A DNA stretch of 35,005 nucleotides from Candidatus Nomurabacteria bacterium (lineage in GTDB: Bacteria > Patescibacteriota > Minisyncoccia > Phycocordibacterales > UBA9973), in contig JAPLXU010000014.1 in NCBI GenBank assembly GCA_026395915.1, positions 45,596 through 80,600 on the forward strand, written 5' to 3'. The notes beneath the pieces are model-generated. The model did not search any database. It saw only the letters and a program-made list of their open reading frames with translations, and was not told the origin of the DNA. Every line of letters starts with the position of its first letter. Position 1 is the first letter of the stretch. This document shows positions 14,739 to 24,093 of this stretch, in pieces. The translations under genes were made by a program, and so were the position numbers.

Positions 14739-15200
14739 ATGAATGAATTTATAGCGACATTTCATATAGATTGGAAATTGATGATCGCCCAATTGATAAA
14801 TTTTGGGATTGTTTTTTTGGCGTTCTACTTGCTTGCGGCAAAACCTTTAAGCAAGCTCATGAAAGAAAGAGGGGAAACAATATCGAAAGGCATAGATGAC
14901 GCGAAAATCAACGCCGAAGTTCTTGAAAAAACCAGCAAGGAATATGAAGCTGTTCTGTCAAAAGCTCGCATTGAAGCAAATAAGATTTTTCAAGACGGCA
15001 AAAAAGAAGCCGAAACAAAAAAAACGGCAATGCTTGAAGAAGCGAAAAAAGAAATGAAGACAATGATCGAAAACGGCAAAAAAAGTCTTGAGATCGAAAA
15101 AGTGAAAATGGTGGAAGAAGCGAAGAAAGAAATTGTTTCTTTAGCGATGAAAGCGACAGAAAAATTAATGGGGAGCAAACAGGACTTGAACAATTTATAA
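14739..15200 (+). CDS. atpF: F1Fo ATP synthase subunit b
   Basis: The 153-aa peripheral stalk subunit. One membrane helix (about 18-38, LMIAQLINFGIVFLAFYLLA) is followed by a long Lys/Glu/Ala-rich helix that dimerises and reaches the delta subunit. The upstream frame runs through the repeat element from 14661, but the family N-terminus begins at MNEFIATFHIDWKLM (14739). atpH follows after a 49-nt gap holding a perfect inverted repeat. Confidence 0.93.
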   Translation: MNEFIATFHIDWKLMIAQLINFGIVFLAFYLLAAKPLSKLMKERGETISKGIDDAKINAEVLEKTSKEYEAVLSKARIEANKIFQDGKKEAETKKTAMLEEAKKEMKTMIENGKKSLEIEKVKMVEEAKKEIVSLAMKATEKLMGSKQDLNNL

Positions 15201-15238
15201 GAACGGTTCTTAAGAGAGTTTCCCCAAGAACCGTTCTT
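15199..15238. repeat. Inverted repeat between atpF and atpH
   Basis: AAGAACGGTTCTT (15199-15211) and AAGAACCGTTCTT (15226-15238) are perfect 13-bp complements around a 14-nt loop; the left arm begins within the atpF stop codon. It may be a processing or partial termination hairpin. Confidence 0.75.
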
Positions 15239-15249
15239 GAAAACAAATT

Positions 15250-15678
15250 ATGACGATAATATCAAACAATGACATAGCTCGCGCGGTTTACCTTGTTTTA
15301 AAAGGTAGCGACTTGGAGGTCTTGCCTCCACTTGGAGGCAAGACCTCCAAGTATAGTAAAGTTGTCAGATTTTTGTTTAAAAAGAGACTTTTGTCAAAAA
15401 CTTCAGAAATTCTTTCACGATTGGGAAAAATAATAAATGAGGAAGAAGGCAGGACGGTAGCGAGAGTATCGAGTGCGGAAAAACTTGACCAGCAAAATAA
15501 AATAAAACTTGAGCATTTTTTAAAAAAACGGTATTCGGCGAAAGAAGTTGTTCTTTCTGAAAATTTAGATAAAAAATTATTAGGCGGACTAAAAATAGAA
15601 GCGAACAACGAAGTCATCGATTTATCAGTCAAAAATAAAATCGAAAAATTACAAGAATATTTAACAAAATCAGCATGA
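15250..15678 (+). CDS. atpH: F1Fo ATP synthase subunit delta (divergent)
   Basis: A 142-aa protein in the atpH position between atpF and atpA. It is shorter and more divergent than the usual ~180-aa delta: N-terminal helices ([11 protein letters not shown]), a C-terminal region with [20 protein letters not shown] (the usual delta pattern of a strand after DxxLLGG), then [17 protein letters not shown]. Residues 21-34 are encoded by a perfect 42-bp palindrome inserted without breaking the frame. Its stop overlaps the atpA start by 4 nt. Confidence 0.88.
   Translation: MTIISNNDIARAVYLVLKGSDLEVLPPLGGKTSKYSKVVRFLFKKRLLSKTSEILSRLGKIINEEEGRTVARVSSAEKLDQQNKIKLEHFLKKRYSAKEVVLSENLDKKLLGGLKIEANNEVIDLSVKNKIEKLQEYLTKSA
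15311..15352. repeat. Perfect 42-bp palindrome inside atpH
   Basis: Two 20-nt arms (left arm ACTTGGAGGTCTTGCCTCCA) are exact complements around a 2-nt centre. Its length is 14 codons and it encodes about [14 protein letters not shown] between two segments that look like one continuous delta helix region. Confidence 0.9.
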
Positions 15679-17177
15679 GTAGCAACACAATAATAGAAAA
15701 TTTAAAAAAGGAGATAGATAATTTTTCACTTCAGCTCAAAGTCGAGAAAGTCGGCCAAGTGCTGGAAGTTTTTGACGGCATCGCGAAAGTTTCCGGTCTT
15801 TCCGACATTAAATCATCCGAGATGGTGACTTTTCCGAACGGCGAAATCGGTGTTGCTCTCAATTTGGAAGAAGATGCGGTTGGAATAATTATTTTGGGAG
15901 ATTTTTCAAAAATTAAAGAAGGAGATGAAGTTAAATCTACCGGAAGAATTTTGGAAATTCCGGTTGCCGATAATATTTTAGGGCGAGTTGTCAATGCGGT
16001 TGGTGTTCCTATTGATGGGAAAGGGGCTCTGAAGACCGGGAAAACTTATCCAATAGAAAAAGTGGCTCCTGGTGTTATCACACGTCTCAGCGTTTCGGAA
16101 CCGGTGGCGACTGGCATAAAAGTTATCGATGCCATTATTCCTATTGGTCGCGGTCAACGCGAACTCATCATCGGTGACAGACAGACAGGAAAGACGGCTA
16201 TCGTTATCGACACTATTTTAAATCAAAAAGGCCAAAATATGATTTGCGTTTATGTTTCTATCGGTCAAAAGGATTCCAAGCTCCGCAAACTGGGAGCGCG
16301 GTTGGAAGCTGGAGGCGCCATGGCCTATACGGTCATTGTTTCTGCCGGAGCGTCAGAAGCGGCGTCTATGTCTTATATCGCGCCGTATGCCGGAGTTGCT
16401 ATCGCCGAATATTTTATGGATCAAGGCAAAGACGTTCTCATTATTTATGATGATCTTTCGAAACACGCTGTCGCTTATCGCGAAATTTCTCTACTTCTTC
16501 GTCGTCCACCGGGCCGTGAAGCGTATCCGGGAGACGTTTTTTATTTGCACTCAAGACTTCTCGAAAGAGCTTGCCGAAGAAATGCAAAATATGGAGGAGG
16601 TTCTATCACCGCGCTACCTATCATCGAGACGCAAGCAGGAGACGTGTCCGCGTATATTCCAACCAACGTTATTTCTATCACTGATGGGCAAATTTTCCTA
16701 GAGACTGATCTTTTTTATAAAGGAATTCGTCCAGCTGTCAACGTCGGCTTGTCGGTTTCTCGCGTCGGTTCAACCGCTCAAATCAAAGCTATGAAAAAAG
16801 TCGCGGGAACGCTGAAGCTCGATCTCGCGCAATTCCGCGAACTTGAAGCCTTCGCTCAATTCGGTTCTGACTTGGATGAAAGCACAAAGAAACAACTCGA
16901 ACGTGGCAAGCGCGCTGTGGAAGTTTTGAAACAACCGCAATATTCTCCAGTAAAAATCGAGTATCAGATTGTTGTTCTCTACGCTCTTACAAAAGGTTTT
17001 ATGGATGATGTTGCGATAGACAAAATAAAAGAATTTGAGACTGGACTTGTCGAATACAGTGAACGCCACGCAAAAGTTTTCTTTAAGGAAATCAAAGAAA
17101 GCAAAATGTGGACCGACAAAGGCGAAGAAGAATTAAAAAAAGTTATCGCGGATTTTAAAAGCAGTTTTGTGAAATAA
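15675..17177 (+). CDS. atpA: F1Fo ATP synthase subunit alpha
   Basis: A 500-aa non-catalytic nucleotide-binding F1 subunit. Walker A GDRQTGKT at 167-174, the Walker B region [12 protein letters not shown] near 250-261, and the ATPase signature [20 protein letters not shown] near 280-299. Full length, with no insert. Translationally coupled to atpH (ATGA overlap). Downstream, the operon is interrupted by two unrelated genes before atpG. Confidence 0.97.
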   Translation: MSSNTIIENLKKEIDNFSLQLKVEKVGQVLEVFDGIAKVSGLSDIKSSEMVTFPNGEIGVALNLEEDAVGIIILGDFSKIKEGDEVKSTGRILEIPVADNILGRVVNAVGVPIDGKGALKTGKTYPIEKVAPGVITRLSVSEPVATGIKVIDAIIPIGRGQRELIIGDRQTGKTAIVIDTILNQKGQNMICVYVSIGQKDSKLRKLGARLEAGGAMAYTVIVSAGASEAASMSYIAPYAGVAIAEYFMDQGKDVLIIYDDLSKHAVAYREISLLLRRPPGREAYPGDVFYLHSRLLERACRRNAKYGGGSITALPIIETQAGDVSAYIPTNVISITDGQIFLETDLFYKGIRPAVNVGLSVSRVGSTAQIKAMKKVAGTLKLDLAQFRELEAFAQFGSDLDESTKKQLERGKRAVEVLKQPQYSPVKIEYQIVVLYALTKGFMDDVAIDKIKEFETGLVEYSERHAKVFFKEIKESKMWTDKGEEELKKVIADFKSSFVK

Positions 17178-17181
17178 ATTT

Positions 17182-17679
17182 ATGTTTAGTTTATTTAAGA
17201 AAAAAAATAAGTATCAAGATTTGAGTAAAACCGTTGTTGCTGTTGGTCAATTTCTTATTGAAGACACTGGTTCAGATATGCCGACACCTTTAAAGGAATT
17301 TCTTGATCCTAAGAAACTTGATTTTTCATTAGAAAGTTTAAAATTAGTTGATTCTTATTTAGATGAAGTAAGAAAGCAAGAAAAGGATTTAAGTGAAGAC
17401 AAGCTTATCAAAATAGTCCTGAGATGTGGTGCTTATTGTGGAGAAGTCATAAGAAAAAATTCCAAGAAAAATAGATACTGGATAAATTATGATCATGCGA
17501 TTGTCATTGATCCTTTAGTAAAATCTTTTGAAAAATCCGTTTATACTTTTTATATACTTTTTGCAGAACCTAGGGATTTTGTTTTTCCTTTGGCAAAGGT
17601 TGGGAAATATATTGAAAATGGTTCAGAGGACAGTTTATATTTCTTAGCAATTAGTATTTTATCATCTGATAATAAATAA
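17182..17679 (+). CDS. Unknown protein inserted in the ATP synthase operon
   Basis: A 165-aa soluble protein starting 4 nt after atpA. It is helical at first (LESLKLVDSYLDEVRKQEKD), then has a central motif IVLRCGAYCGEVIRKN followed by YWINYDHAIVIDPL, a layout reminiscent of small DUF3806-type proteins (GAYxGE...W), though that match is tentative. C-terminal residues are DFVFPLAKVGKYIENGSEDS. It is not an ATP synthase subunit. Base composition is more AT-rich than the flanking atpA. It stands 3 nt before a Bro-N gene, so both probably arrived together. Confidence 0.6.
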   Translation: MFSLFKKKNKYQDLSKTVVAVGQFLIEDTGSDMPTPLKEFLDPKKLDFSLESLKLVDSYLDEVRKQEKDLSEDKLIKIVLRCGAYCGEVIRKNSKKNRYWINYDHAIVIDPLVKSFEKSVYTFYILFAEPRDFVFPLAKVGKYIENGSEDSLYFLAISILSSDNK

Positions 17680-17682
17680 TTT

Positions 17683-18519
17683 ATGACAGGAGCAAAGGTA
17701 ACAAATAAAAATATTAAACTATTCGAAGGAAACAAAGTCCGTCGAGTTTGGCATGATGACAAATGGTTTTTTGTTATTGAAGATATTGTGCTTACTCTCA
17801 TTGATTCAAGTGATGTGAAGCAGTATATACAAAGAATGAAACAACGCGATTTAGAGCTTGGTCAAGGGTGGGTACAAATTGTACATATCCTAGACATATC
17901 AACAAAAGGTGGCATACAAAAAATGAATTGTGCTGATTTGGAAGGCATTTTTCGCATTATTCAGTCTATTCCATCCCCCAAAGCAGAACCTTTCAAGCAG
18001 TGGCTAGCAAAAGTAGGTAAAGAAAGAGTTGACGAAATCCAAAATCCAGAACTCGCAATGGAGAGAATGAAAAGTTTATATGAACAAAAAGGTTATCCCG
18101 AAGAATGGATAGCAAAAAGAATGCGCGGTATTGCTGTCCGTAATACTTTGACTGACGAATGGAACAAGCGAGGTCTCAAAAAGGGAGTTGAATACGCGAT
18201 TTTGACCAACGAAATAATGCAGGGAACTTTCGATATGAAAGTAGATGATTATAAAAAACATAAAAATCTTTCCGTTCAACATAATTTGCGAGATCATATG
18301 GGAGACATAGAGCTTATATTGACAATGCTTGCCGAGGCGACAACAACCAAGCTTTCTGTCGATCGTGATTCTTTGGGTTTTAATAAATTATATGGTGATG
18401 CGAAAGAAGGAGGAGAGATAGTCGGCAAGACACGCAAAGAAATAGAAAGTCGTTCCGGTAAAAAAATTCTAACAGGTAATAATTTTTTAAGCATTAAAAA
18501 TAGAAAGAAATTAAAATAA
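17683..18519 (+). CDS. Bro-N domain protein, phage antirepressor-like
   Basis: A 278-aa protein. Residues 1-110 are a Bro-N domain (IKLFEGNKVRRVWHDDKWFF, then VIEDIVLTLIDSSDVKQYIQ, then GIFRIIQSIPSPKAEPFKQW), the DNA-binding module of phage antirepressors. The C-terminal part (AKRMRGIAVRNTLTDEWNKR, then VEYAILTNEIMQGTFDMKV) resembles DinD/antirepressor-type proteins that often follow Bro-N. Known relatives act in phage lysogeny control or damage responses; the role here is unknown. Its place between atpA and atpG is unusual and points to a mobile origin, though no integrase or repeat boundary is visible. Confidence 0.82.
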   Translation: MTGAKVTNKNIKLFEGNKVRRVWHDDKWFFVIEDIVLTLIDSSDVKQYIQRMKQRDLELGQGWVQIVHILDISTKGGIQKMNCADLEGIFRIIQSIPSPKAEPFKQWLAKVGKERVDEIQNPELAMERMKSLYEQKGYPEEWIAKRMRGIAVRNTLTDEWNKRGLKKGVEYAILTNEIMQGTFDMKVDDYKKHKNLSVQHNLRDHMGDIELILTMLAEATTTKLSVDRDSLGFNKLYGDAKEGGEIVGKTRKEIESRSGKKILTGNNFLSIKNRKKLK

Positions 18520-18530
18520 AAAAGTGTTAG

Positions 18531-18536
18531 TATAAT
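18531..18536 (+). promoter_or_regulatory. Possible internal promoter before atpG
   Basis: TATAAT ends 3 nt before the atpG ATG. No -35 is evident. It could restore transcription of atpGDC after the inserted genes, but the spacing is tighter than at other leaderless starts. Confidence 0.4.
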
Positions 18537-18539
18537 TTT

Positions 18540-19463
18540 ATGGCAGGTACCAAAGAAATCAAAAGACGAATAAAGAGCGTAAAGAACACGAAAAAGATCA
18601 CCAAAGCGATGGAACTCGTTTCGGCTTCAAAAATGAAACGCGCGGTGGCTTCGACGCTCGCTTCGCGATTGTATTCCGAATATTCTTGGGAGATTCTGAC
18701 TTCAGTTGCCAAAAATGTTGAAGAACTTGACCATCCGCTTTTTAATGAAAGAAACAAAAAAAACATCACCGGAAAAATTTTATTGATTTTGATCACTTCA
18801 AATCGTGGTTTGTGCGGAGCATACAACGCGCAAGTCGTCAAAAAAACTATTTCGTTGTTAAAAAATCAAAATGTGAAAATCGATGTCGTGACAATCGGCA
18901 AGAAAGGAGACGTCGCGATGCGCAGACTCGGCGTGAAAGTTATAGCTACTTTTGCAGAATTGAGCGATCGCATTTTTTTGTCCGAAATTATTCCTATTTC
19001 GAAACTGGCGATGGACGAATATATCGCTCTCCACTATGATAAAGTGTTGGTAGCGTACACAGATTTTATCTCAGCGCTCACACAGAGGGCGAACGTCAAA
19101 CAAATATTACCTGTTTCCAAAACAGATTTGAAAGAGCTCATCGAGTCAATGGAAAAAATCGAGCATGAGAAAAAAGTGGAGGACGGTCCTTCGCAAGACA
19201 GAAAAGTGAATTATTTGTTTGAAGGAGACAAAATTAAATTGATCAGTTCGCTCGCAGAAAAATTGACCAGAATGCAAATATACCAGATGCTTCTTGAGTC
19301 AAACGCTTCGGAGCAGTCGTCCCGAATGGTTGCCATGAAAAACGCTTCGGACGCCTCAGGAGAAATGATCGACGACTTGACTCTGGCATTCAACAAAGCG
19401 AGACAGGCGAACATTACCAGAGAGATATCAGAAATCAGCGCCGGAATGGCATCAGTAAGTTGA
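18540..19463 (+). CDS. atpG: F1Fo ATP synthase subunit gamma
   Basis: The 307-aa central stalk rotor. The N-terminal helix KEIKRRIKSVKNTKKITKAM and the C-terminal helix with ASEQSSRMVAMKNASDASGE, then MIDDLTLAFNKARQANITRE, are both typical, with a Rossmann-like middle (GKILLILITSNRGLCGAYNA). Slightly longer than E. coli gamma, with extra residues near 205-230. It resumes the standard order after the two inserted genes. Confidence 0.95.
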   Translation: MAGTKEIKRRIKSVKNTKKITKAMELVSASKMKRAVASTLASRLYSEYSWEILTSVAKNVEELDHPLFNERNKKNITGKILLILITSNRGLCGAYNAQVVKKTISLLKNQNVKIDVVTIGKKGDVAMRRLGVKVIATFAELSDRIFLSEIIPISKLAMDEYIALHYDKVLVAYTDFISALTQRANVKQILPVSKTDLKELIESMEKIEHEKKVEDGPSQDRKVNYLFEGDKIKLISSLAEKLTRMQIYQMLLESNASEQSSRMVAMKNASDASGEMIDDLTLAFNKARQANITREISEISAGMASVS

Positions 19464-19508
19464 AAGTAAAAAGTTATAAAGTTTATAAAGTAAAAAATTA
19501 TTAATTAA

Positions 19509-20891
<1,383 letters not shown>

Positions 20892-20900
20892 TTTAATGAT

Positions 20901-21058
20901 CTTTGAAAAATCAAATAGTTTCTCTCGAAAAGCAATCTATCTGGCGAAGCTTCGCCAGCGAACTGCTCGTCGCTCAAGAAAATAATAAATGGAATACCAT
21001 TTTTATTTTCTAAGCTCCTGTGCAAGGCTTTTCAAAAGAAATATTTTATTTTTCAAAG
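20901..21058. repeat. Long folded element between atpD and atpC
   Basis: The outer arms (about 20901-20933 and 21026-21058) are imperfect inverted copies, with CTTTGAAAAAT perfect at the ends and GAAAAGC/GCTTTTC inside. Within are a perfect 18-bp palindrome CTGGCGAAGCTTCGCCAG (20941-20958) and a second AT-rich hairpin (AAAATAATAAATGG, loop, CCATTTTTATTTT). No ORF is present. It resembles a small MITE-like element or a structured operon spacer. Confidence 0.7.
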
Positions 21059-21067
21059 TAACCATAT

Positions 21068-21583
21068 ATGTCAAAACAATTAAAATTAAAAATAGTCACG
21101 CCGGAACGCCTTGTCTTGGAAGAAATGGTTGACCAAGTGACCTTACCGACCTCGGAAGGCGAGATAACTATTCTGCCGGAACATATTCCGCTCATTTCTG
21201 GTCTTGCGTCGGGAGACGTGGTTGCTGTTGTGAATGGCGAGCATGTGCCGATGGCTGTCGTGGGTGGATTTGTGGAAGTAAGACAAGGCGAAAACAAAAC
21301 TACCGAAGTGGCTATCTTGGCTGACTTTGCCGAAACTATTGGCGAGCTTACAGAAGAAAAAATAATTCAGGCCAAAGCTCGCGCGGAAGAATTAAAAAAG
21401 CAAATGCCTGCCCGCAATGCTACGCCCGCCAGAAACGCTGTATCTACTGCGGGCTGGCAAAACGTTGCAGGCGGGGAAAATAAGGATCATGTTGACTTTG
21501 AGCATTTTGAGGCCGAACTCGAACGCTCGCTCACTCGCGTAAAAATAGCCGACAAATGGCGAACGAGAAAGTATAGGAAATAA
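21068..21583 (+). CDS. atpC: F1Fo ATP synthase subunit epsilon
   Basis: A 171-aa F1 regulatory subunit. The N-terminal beta-sandwich is clear (LKIVTPERLVLEEMVDQVTL, then PTSEGEITILPEHIPLISGL) and the C-terminal helices are present (EEKIIQAKARAEELKKQ, then FEAELERSLTRVKIADKWRT). Between the helices, residues ~114-137 (PARNATPARNAVSTAGWQNV and AGG) are encoded by nested palindromic inserts, making the protein longer than the usual ~135 aa. rsmI follows after 2 nt. Confidence 0.93.
   Translation: MSKQLKLKIVTPERLVLEEMVDQVTLPTSEGEITILPEHIPLISGLASGDVVAVVNGEHVPMAVVGGFVEVRQGENKTTEVAILADFAETIGELTEEKIIQAKARAEELKKQMPARNATPARNAVSTAGWQNVAGGENKDHVDFEHFEAELERSLTRVKIADKWRTRKYRK
21407..21476. repeat. Nested palindromic elements inside atpC
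   Basis: The outer part has the ends of the 37-nt element (CCTGCCCGCAATGCT... and ...TTGCAGGCGGGG). Inside lies a second palindrome, GCCCGCCAG...CTGCGGGCTGGC. The frame stays open and the outer part is read in the same frame as in atpB and holB. Confidence 0.8.
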
Positions 21584-21585
21584 TT

Positions 21586-22287
21586 ATGTCAAAATTTTAC
21601 GTTGTGGCGACGCCGATCGGGAATATGGGAGACATTACACTCCGAGCTATTGAGACTTTGAAAAGTGTTGATTTGATATTGTGCGAAGACACTCGCGAGA
21701 CGCACAAAATTTTAGAAAAATACGCCATAAACAAGCCGACGATGAGCTACCCATCCGACGATATAGTCGGAAAAGACTCCAGACAGAGCAAGCTTGCGAA
21801 AATTATTACATTGCTGGAAGAGGGGAAAAATCTCGCATTAGTTTCCGACGCTGGCACGCCAACGATATCCGACCCGGGTGCTATGCTTGTTTCAAAAATA
21901 AAAGAAAATTTTTTGGATAGTGTCCAAGTCATCCCCATCCCAGGCCCTTCGGCCGTCATCACCGCTTTGTCTGCTTCTGGTCTGCCGACCCACGAATTTA
22001 CTTTTCTCGGTTTCTTGCCACACAAAAAGGGGAGGGAGACATTATTCAAAGAAATCGCCGAGGCGAAAAGGACAATGGTGTTCTACGAATCTCCGCATCG
22101 AATTTTAAAAACTTTAGAATCGCTTGTGAAATTTTGTCCCAAAGAGAATCAGAAAAAAGTCTGCGTGGCGAGGGAATTAACAAAAATTTATGAAGAATTT
22201 AAAACCGGAAGTCCGGCTGAAGTTTTGGAATATTATAATAAAAATCCTGATAAACAAAGAGGTGAATTTACGGTGATTGTCGCGTGA
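21586..22287 (+). CDS. rsmI: 16S rRNA C1402 ribose 2'-O-methyltransferase
   Basis: A 233-aa SAM-dependent methyltransferase of the tetrapyrrole-methylase fold. The start FYVVATPIGNMGDITLRAIE is diagnostic, followed by CEDTRETHKIL, ALVSDAGTPTISDPG, IPGPSAVITALSASGLPT and FYESPHRI. It methylates C1402 at the decoding site. It is about 50 residues shorter than E. coli RsmI at the C-terminus. It follows atpC by 2 nt and ends at a bidirectional hairpin. Confidence 0.95.
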   Translation: MSKFYVVATPIGNMGDITLRAIETLKSVDLILCEDTRETHKILEKYAINKPTMSYPSDDIVGKDSRQSKLAKIITLLEEGKNLALVSDAGTPTISDPGAMLVSKIKENFLDSVQVIPIPGPSAVITALSASGLPTHEFTFLGFLPHKKGRETLFKEIAEAKRTMVFYESPHRILKTLESLVKFCPKENQKKVCVARELTKIYEEFKTGSPAEVLEYYNKNPDKQRGEFTVIVA

Positions 22288-22309
22288 AAGTTTGTATAAA
22301 AATAGCGTG

Positions 22310-22334
22310 GGGCGGTCTAGAACATAGACCGCCC
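22310..22334. terminator. Bidirectional terminator hairpin
   Basis: GGGCGGTCTA and TAGACCGCCC arms, perfect 10 bp, 5-nt loop, between convergent rsmI and the minus-strand orphan. On the minus strand CTATTTTTA follows shortly after. Confidence 0.7.
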
Positions 22335-22354
22335 TTCATGCATCGATTAAAACC

Positions 22355-22636
22355 TTACGCTACTGGCCCTATGCGAGCAATTTCCTCTCGTGAGTGCTCG
22401 CATGCCTGCCAGTACCAAACCGTTGGAAACCAACAACATTCGTCAGAATAATCCTCTTTAGGAGAAATGACATCAGTTGTCGGTTCTTTCTTTATAAGAG
22501 TCTGCCTAAGAGCAGAGGCTGTCGGCTCTGGCAGTGGTTCTGTGCCCAAAGCTTCGCCAAACTCCCACCTAGCTGCGATCCAAGCTCTCTCGAAAGCTTT
22601 CCTCGAATGGTAATCGTTCACGTCAAAACTTGTCAT
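22355..22636 (-). CDS. Small orphan protein, unknown
   Basis: A 93-aa soluble protein rich in Trp, Glu and Ala (AFERAWIAARWEFGEALGTE near 14-33; CCWFPTVWYWQACEHSREEI near 67-86). I recognise no family. It has a clear promoter (TTGCAA, 17 bp, TATAGT at 22666-22694) with a ~25-nt leader, and a terminator hairpin after its stop. Base composition is richer in GC than the neighbours, like the other orphans of this window. Confidence 0.55.
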   Translation of the reverse strand: MTSFDVNDYHSRKAFERAWIAARWEFGEALGTEPLPEPTASALRQTLIKKEPTTDVISPKEDYSDECCWFPTVWYWQACEHSREEIARIGPVA

Positions 22637-22665
22637 ATTTATTCAAATTTACAGGTTCAAAAAAT

Positions 22666-22694
22666 ACTATACCCCATCTGAAAATTTTTTGCAA
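22666..22694 (-). promoter_or_regulatory. Promoter of the 93-aa orphan
   Basis: Minus strand: TTGCAA (22689-22694), exactly 17 bp, TATAGT (22666-22671). Confidence 0.65.
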
Positions 22695-22698
22695 CAAG

Positions 22699-23043
22699 TT
22701 ATTTCAACTTGTGTTTTAGGCAAGTGATTATTGACCAATCGAATTTTCCTTTTTCCGCTAGATATTTCATCTTGTCGAGCGCCCAGATGGCGTCGTCGAG
22801 GACTTCGTTGCACGCCGTGTACAGCATTTTTGCCTCCTTCGCCAATTTATTATACGCATAACGGCCAGTGTAAAATTCTTTCGGCATTTTTTCCCAGCCA
22901 TTCATTTTGTAATAGCAATTCACAATTTCATGGACAGGATTGACGGCTTGCTTGTGTTTCTTTAAGTTTTCAAAATATCCCTTGAACGGATTTTCTAATT
23001 CATCTTTCTCTTCTTTTTTGTCTTTTTCTTTTGTAGGGCTCAT
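22699..23043 (-). CDS. Hypothetical protein divergent from mreB
   Basis: A 114-aa soluble protein with a charged Lys/Glu N-terminus (MSPTKEKDKKEEKDELE) followed by a helical region (INCYYKMNGWEKMPKEFY-like segment at about 42-59, then AYNKLAKEAKMLYTACNEVL). No family recognised. Its ATG lies 6 nt after an extended TGC-TAAAAT box (23050-23055), back to back with the mreB promoter in a 36-bp gap, so the two genes may be controlled together. Confidence 0.6.
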   Translation of the reverse strand: MSPTKEKDKKEEKDELENPFKGYFENLKKHKQAVNPVHEIVNCYYKMNGWEKMPKEFYTGRYAYNKLAKEAKMLYTACNEVLDDAIWALDKMKYLAEKGKFDWSIITCLKHKLK

Positions 23044-23049
23044 CCTTTT

Positions 23050-23073
23050 ATTTTAGCATAAATATGATATATT
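23050..23073. promoter_or_regulatory. Divergent leaderless promoter pair (orphan / mreB)
   Basis: Minus-strand TAAAAT (23050-23055, extended by TGC) ends 6 nt before the orphan ATG. Plus-strand TATATT (23068-23073, extended by TGA) ends 6 nt before the mreB ATG at 23080. Confidence 0.65.
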
Positions 23074-23079
23074 GACGTG

Positions 23080-24093
23080 ATGGGTATTTTCACGAAAAAA
23101 CTAGGCATAGATTTGGGGACGGCAAATACTTTGGTGTTTCTGCCGGGCAAAGGAATAATTTTAAACGAACCTTCCGTGGTGGCTGTTTCCGAGCAAGATA
23201 ACAAAATTTTAGCTATCGGTTTTGAAGCCAAAGACATGATCGGCAAAACTCCGGAATCCATCATTACTTATTGCCCGATGAAAGACGGAGTGATCGCGGA
23301 CTATCGGGTGACGGAAGCTATGTTGCGTTATTTTATAAACAAAGCGATGGGGAAATTTAATTTCTTCAAGCCCGACGTGATGGTTTCGGTTCCGGCTGGA
23401 GTCACGAGCACGGAAAGGCGAGCTGTGATAGAAGCGGCTATTCGCGCCGGCGCAAAGAACGCTTATGTCGTGAAGGAGCCCATCTTGGCGGCTATTGGCG
23501 CTGGTATTCCGATTTATGAATCAAAAGGTCACATGGTGGTGGATATCGGCGGAGGCACGACGGACGTTGCAGTTATTTCGCTCGGCGGAATCGTGGCTTC
23601 CACATCCGTAAAATGCGCGGGAAATAAAATTGACCAGGCGATAGCTGATTACATCAAAAAAACCTTCAATCTTGCAATTGGCGACAGGACTGCCGAAGAA
23701 GTGAAAATAAAAATCGGCGCAGCTGTGCTTCTCGAAGAAGAACTTTCGGTAACGATCAAAGGCAGGGACTTCATCCAAGGCTTGCCGAGATCTGCGCGTG
23801 TGGGAACGAATGAAATAGTTCGCGCGATAGACGGAGAATTGAAACAAATAATAAAAGCGATCAAAGATGTCTTGCAAGAAACTCCGCCGGAACTCGCTTC
23901 GGACATCATAGATCAAGGCATCATAATGACCGGAGGGTCGTCACAATTGCGAAATTTCACAGATTTGGTTTACCGCAAGACAGGAGTGAAAGCGACTTTG
24001 GCAGAAGATCCGCTCTTTTGTGTAGCGAAAGGCACAGGCATAGCGCTGGAACATTTGGATGTGTACAAAAAGGCAGTTTTAAGCAAGAAATAA
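23080..24093 (+). CDS. mreB: Rod shape-determining protein MreB
   Basis: A 337-aa actin-like filament protein guiding wall growth on the inner membrane face. Phosphate-1 loop GIDLGTANTLVF (residues ~9-20), adenosine loop and connecting motifs VSVPAGVTSTERRAV, KEPILAAIGAG, VVDIGGGTTDVAVISLGG and MTGGSSQLRNF. Full length. A GTG at 23077 is also in frame, but promoter spacing supports the ATG at 23080. It overlaps holB by one base (TAATG). MreC, MreD and RodA are not in the window. Confidence 0.96.
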   Translation: MGIFTKKLGIDLGTANTLVFLPGKGIILNEPSVVAVSEQDNKILAIGFEAKDMIGKTPESIITYCPMKDGVIADYRVTEAMLRYFINKAMGKFNFFKPDVMVSVPAGVTSTERRAVIEAAIRAGAKNAYVVKEPILAAIGAGIPIYESKGHMVVDIGGGTTDVAVISLGGIVASTSVKCAGNKIDQAIADYIKKTFNLAIGDRTAEEVKIKIGAAVLLEEELSVTIKGRDFIQGLPRSARVGTNEIVRAIDGELKQIIKAIKDVLQETPPELASDIIDQGIIMTGGSSQLRNFTDLVYRKTGVKATLAEDPLFCVAKGTGIALEHLDVYKKAVLSKK

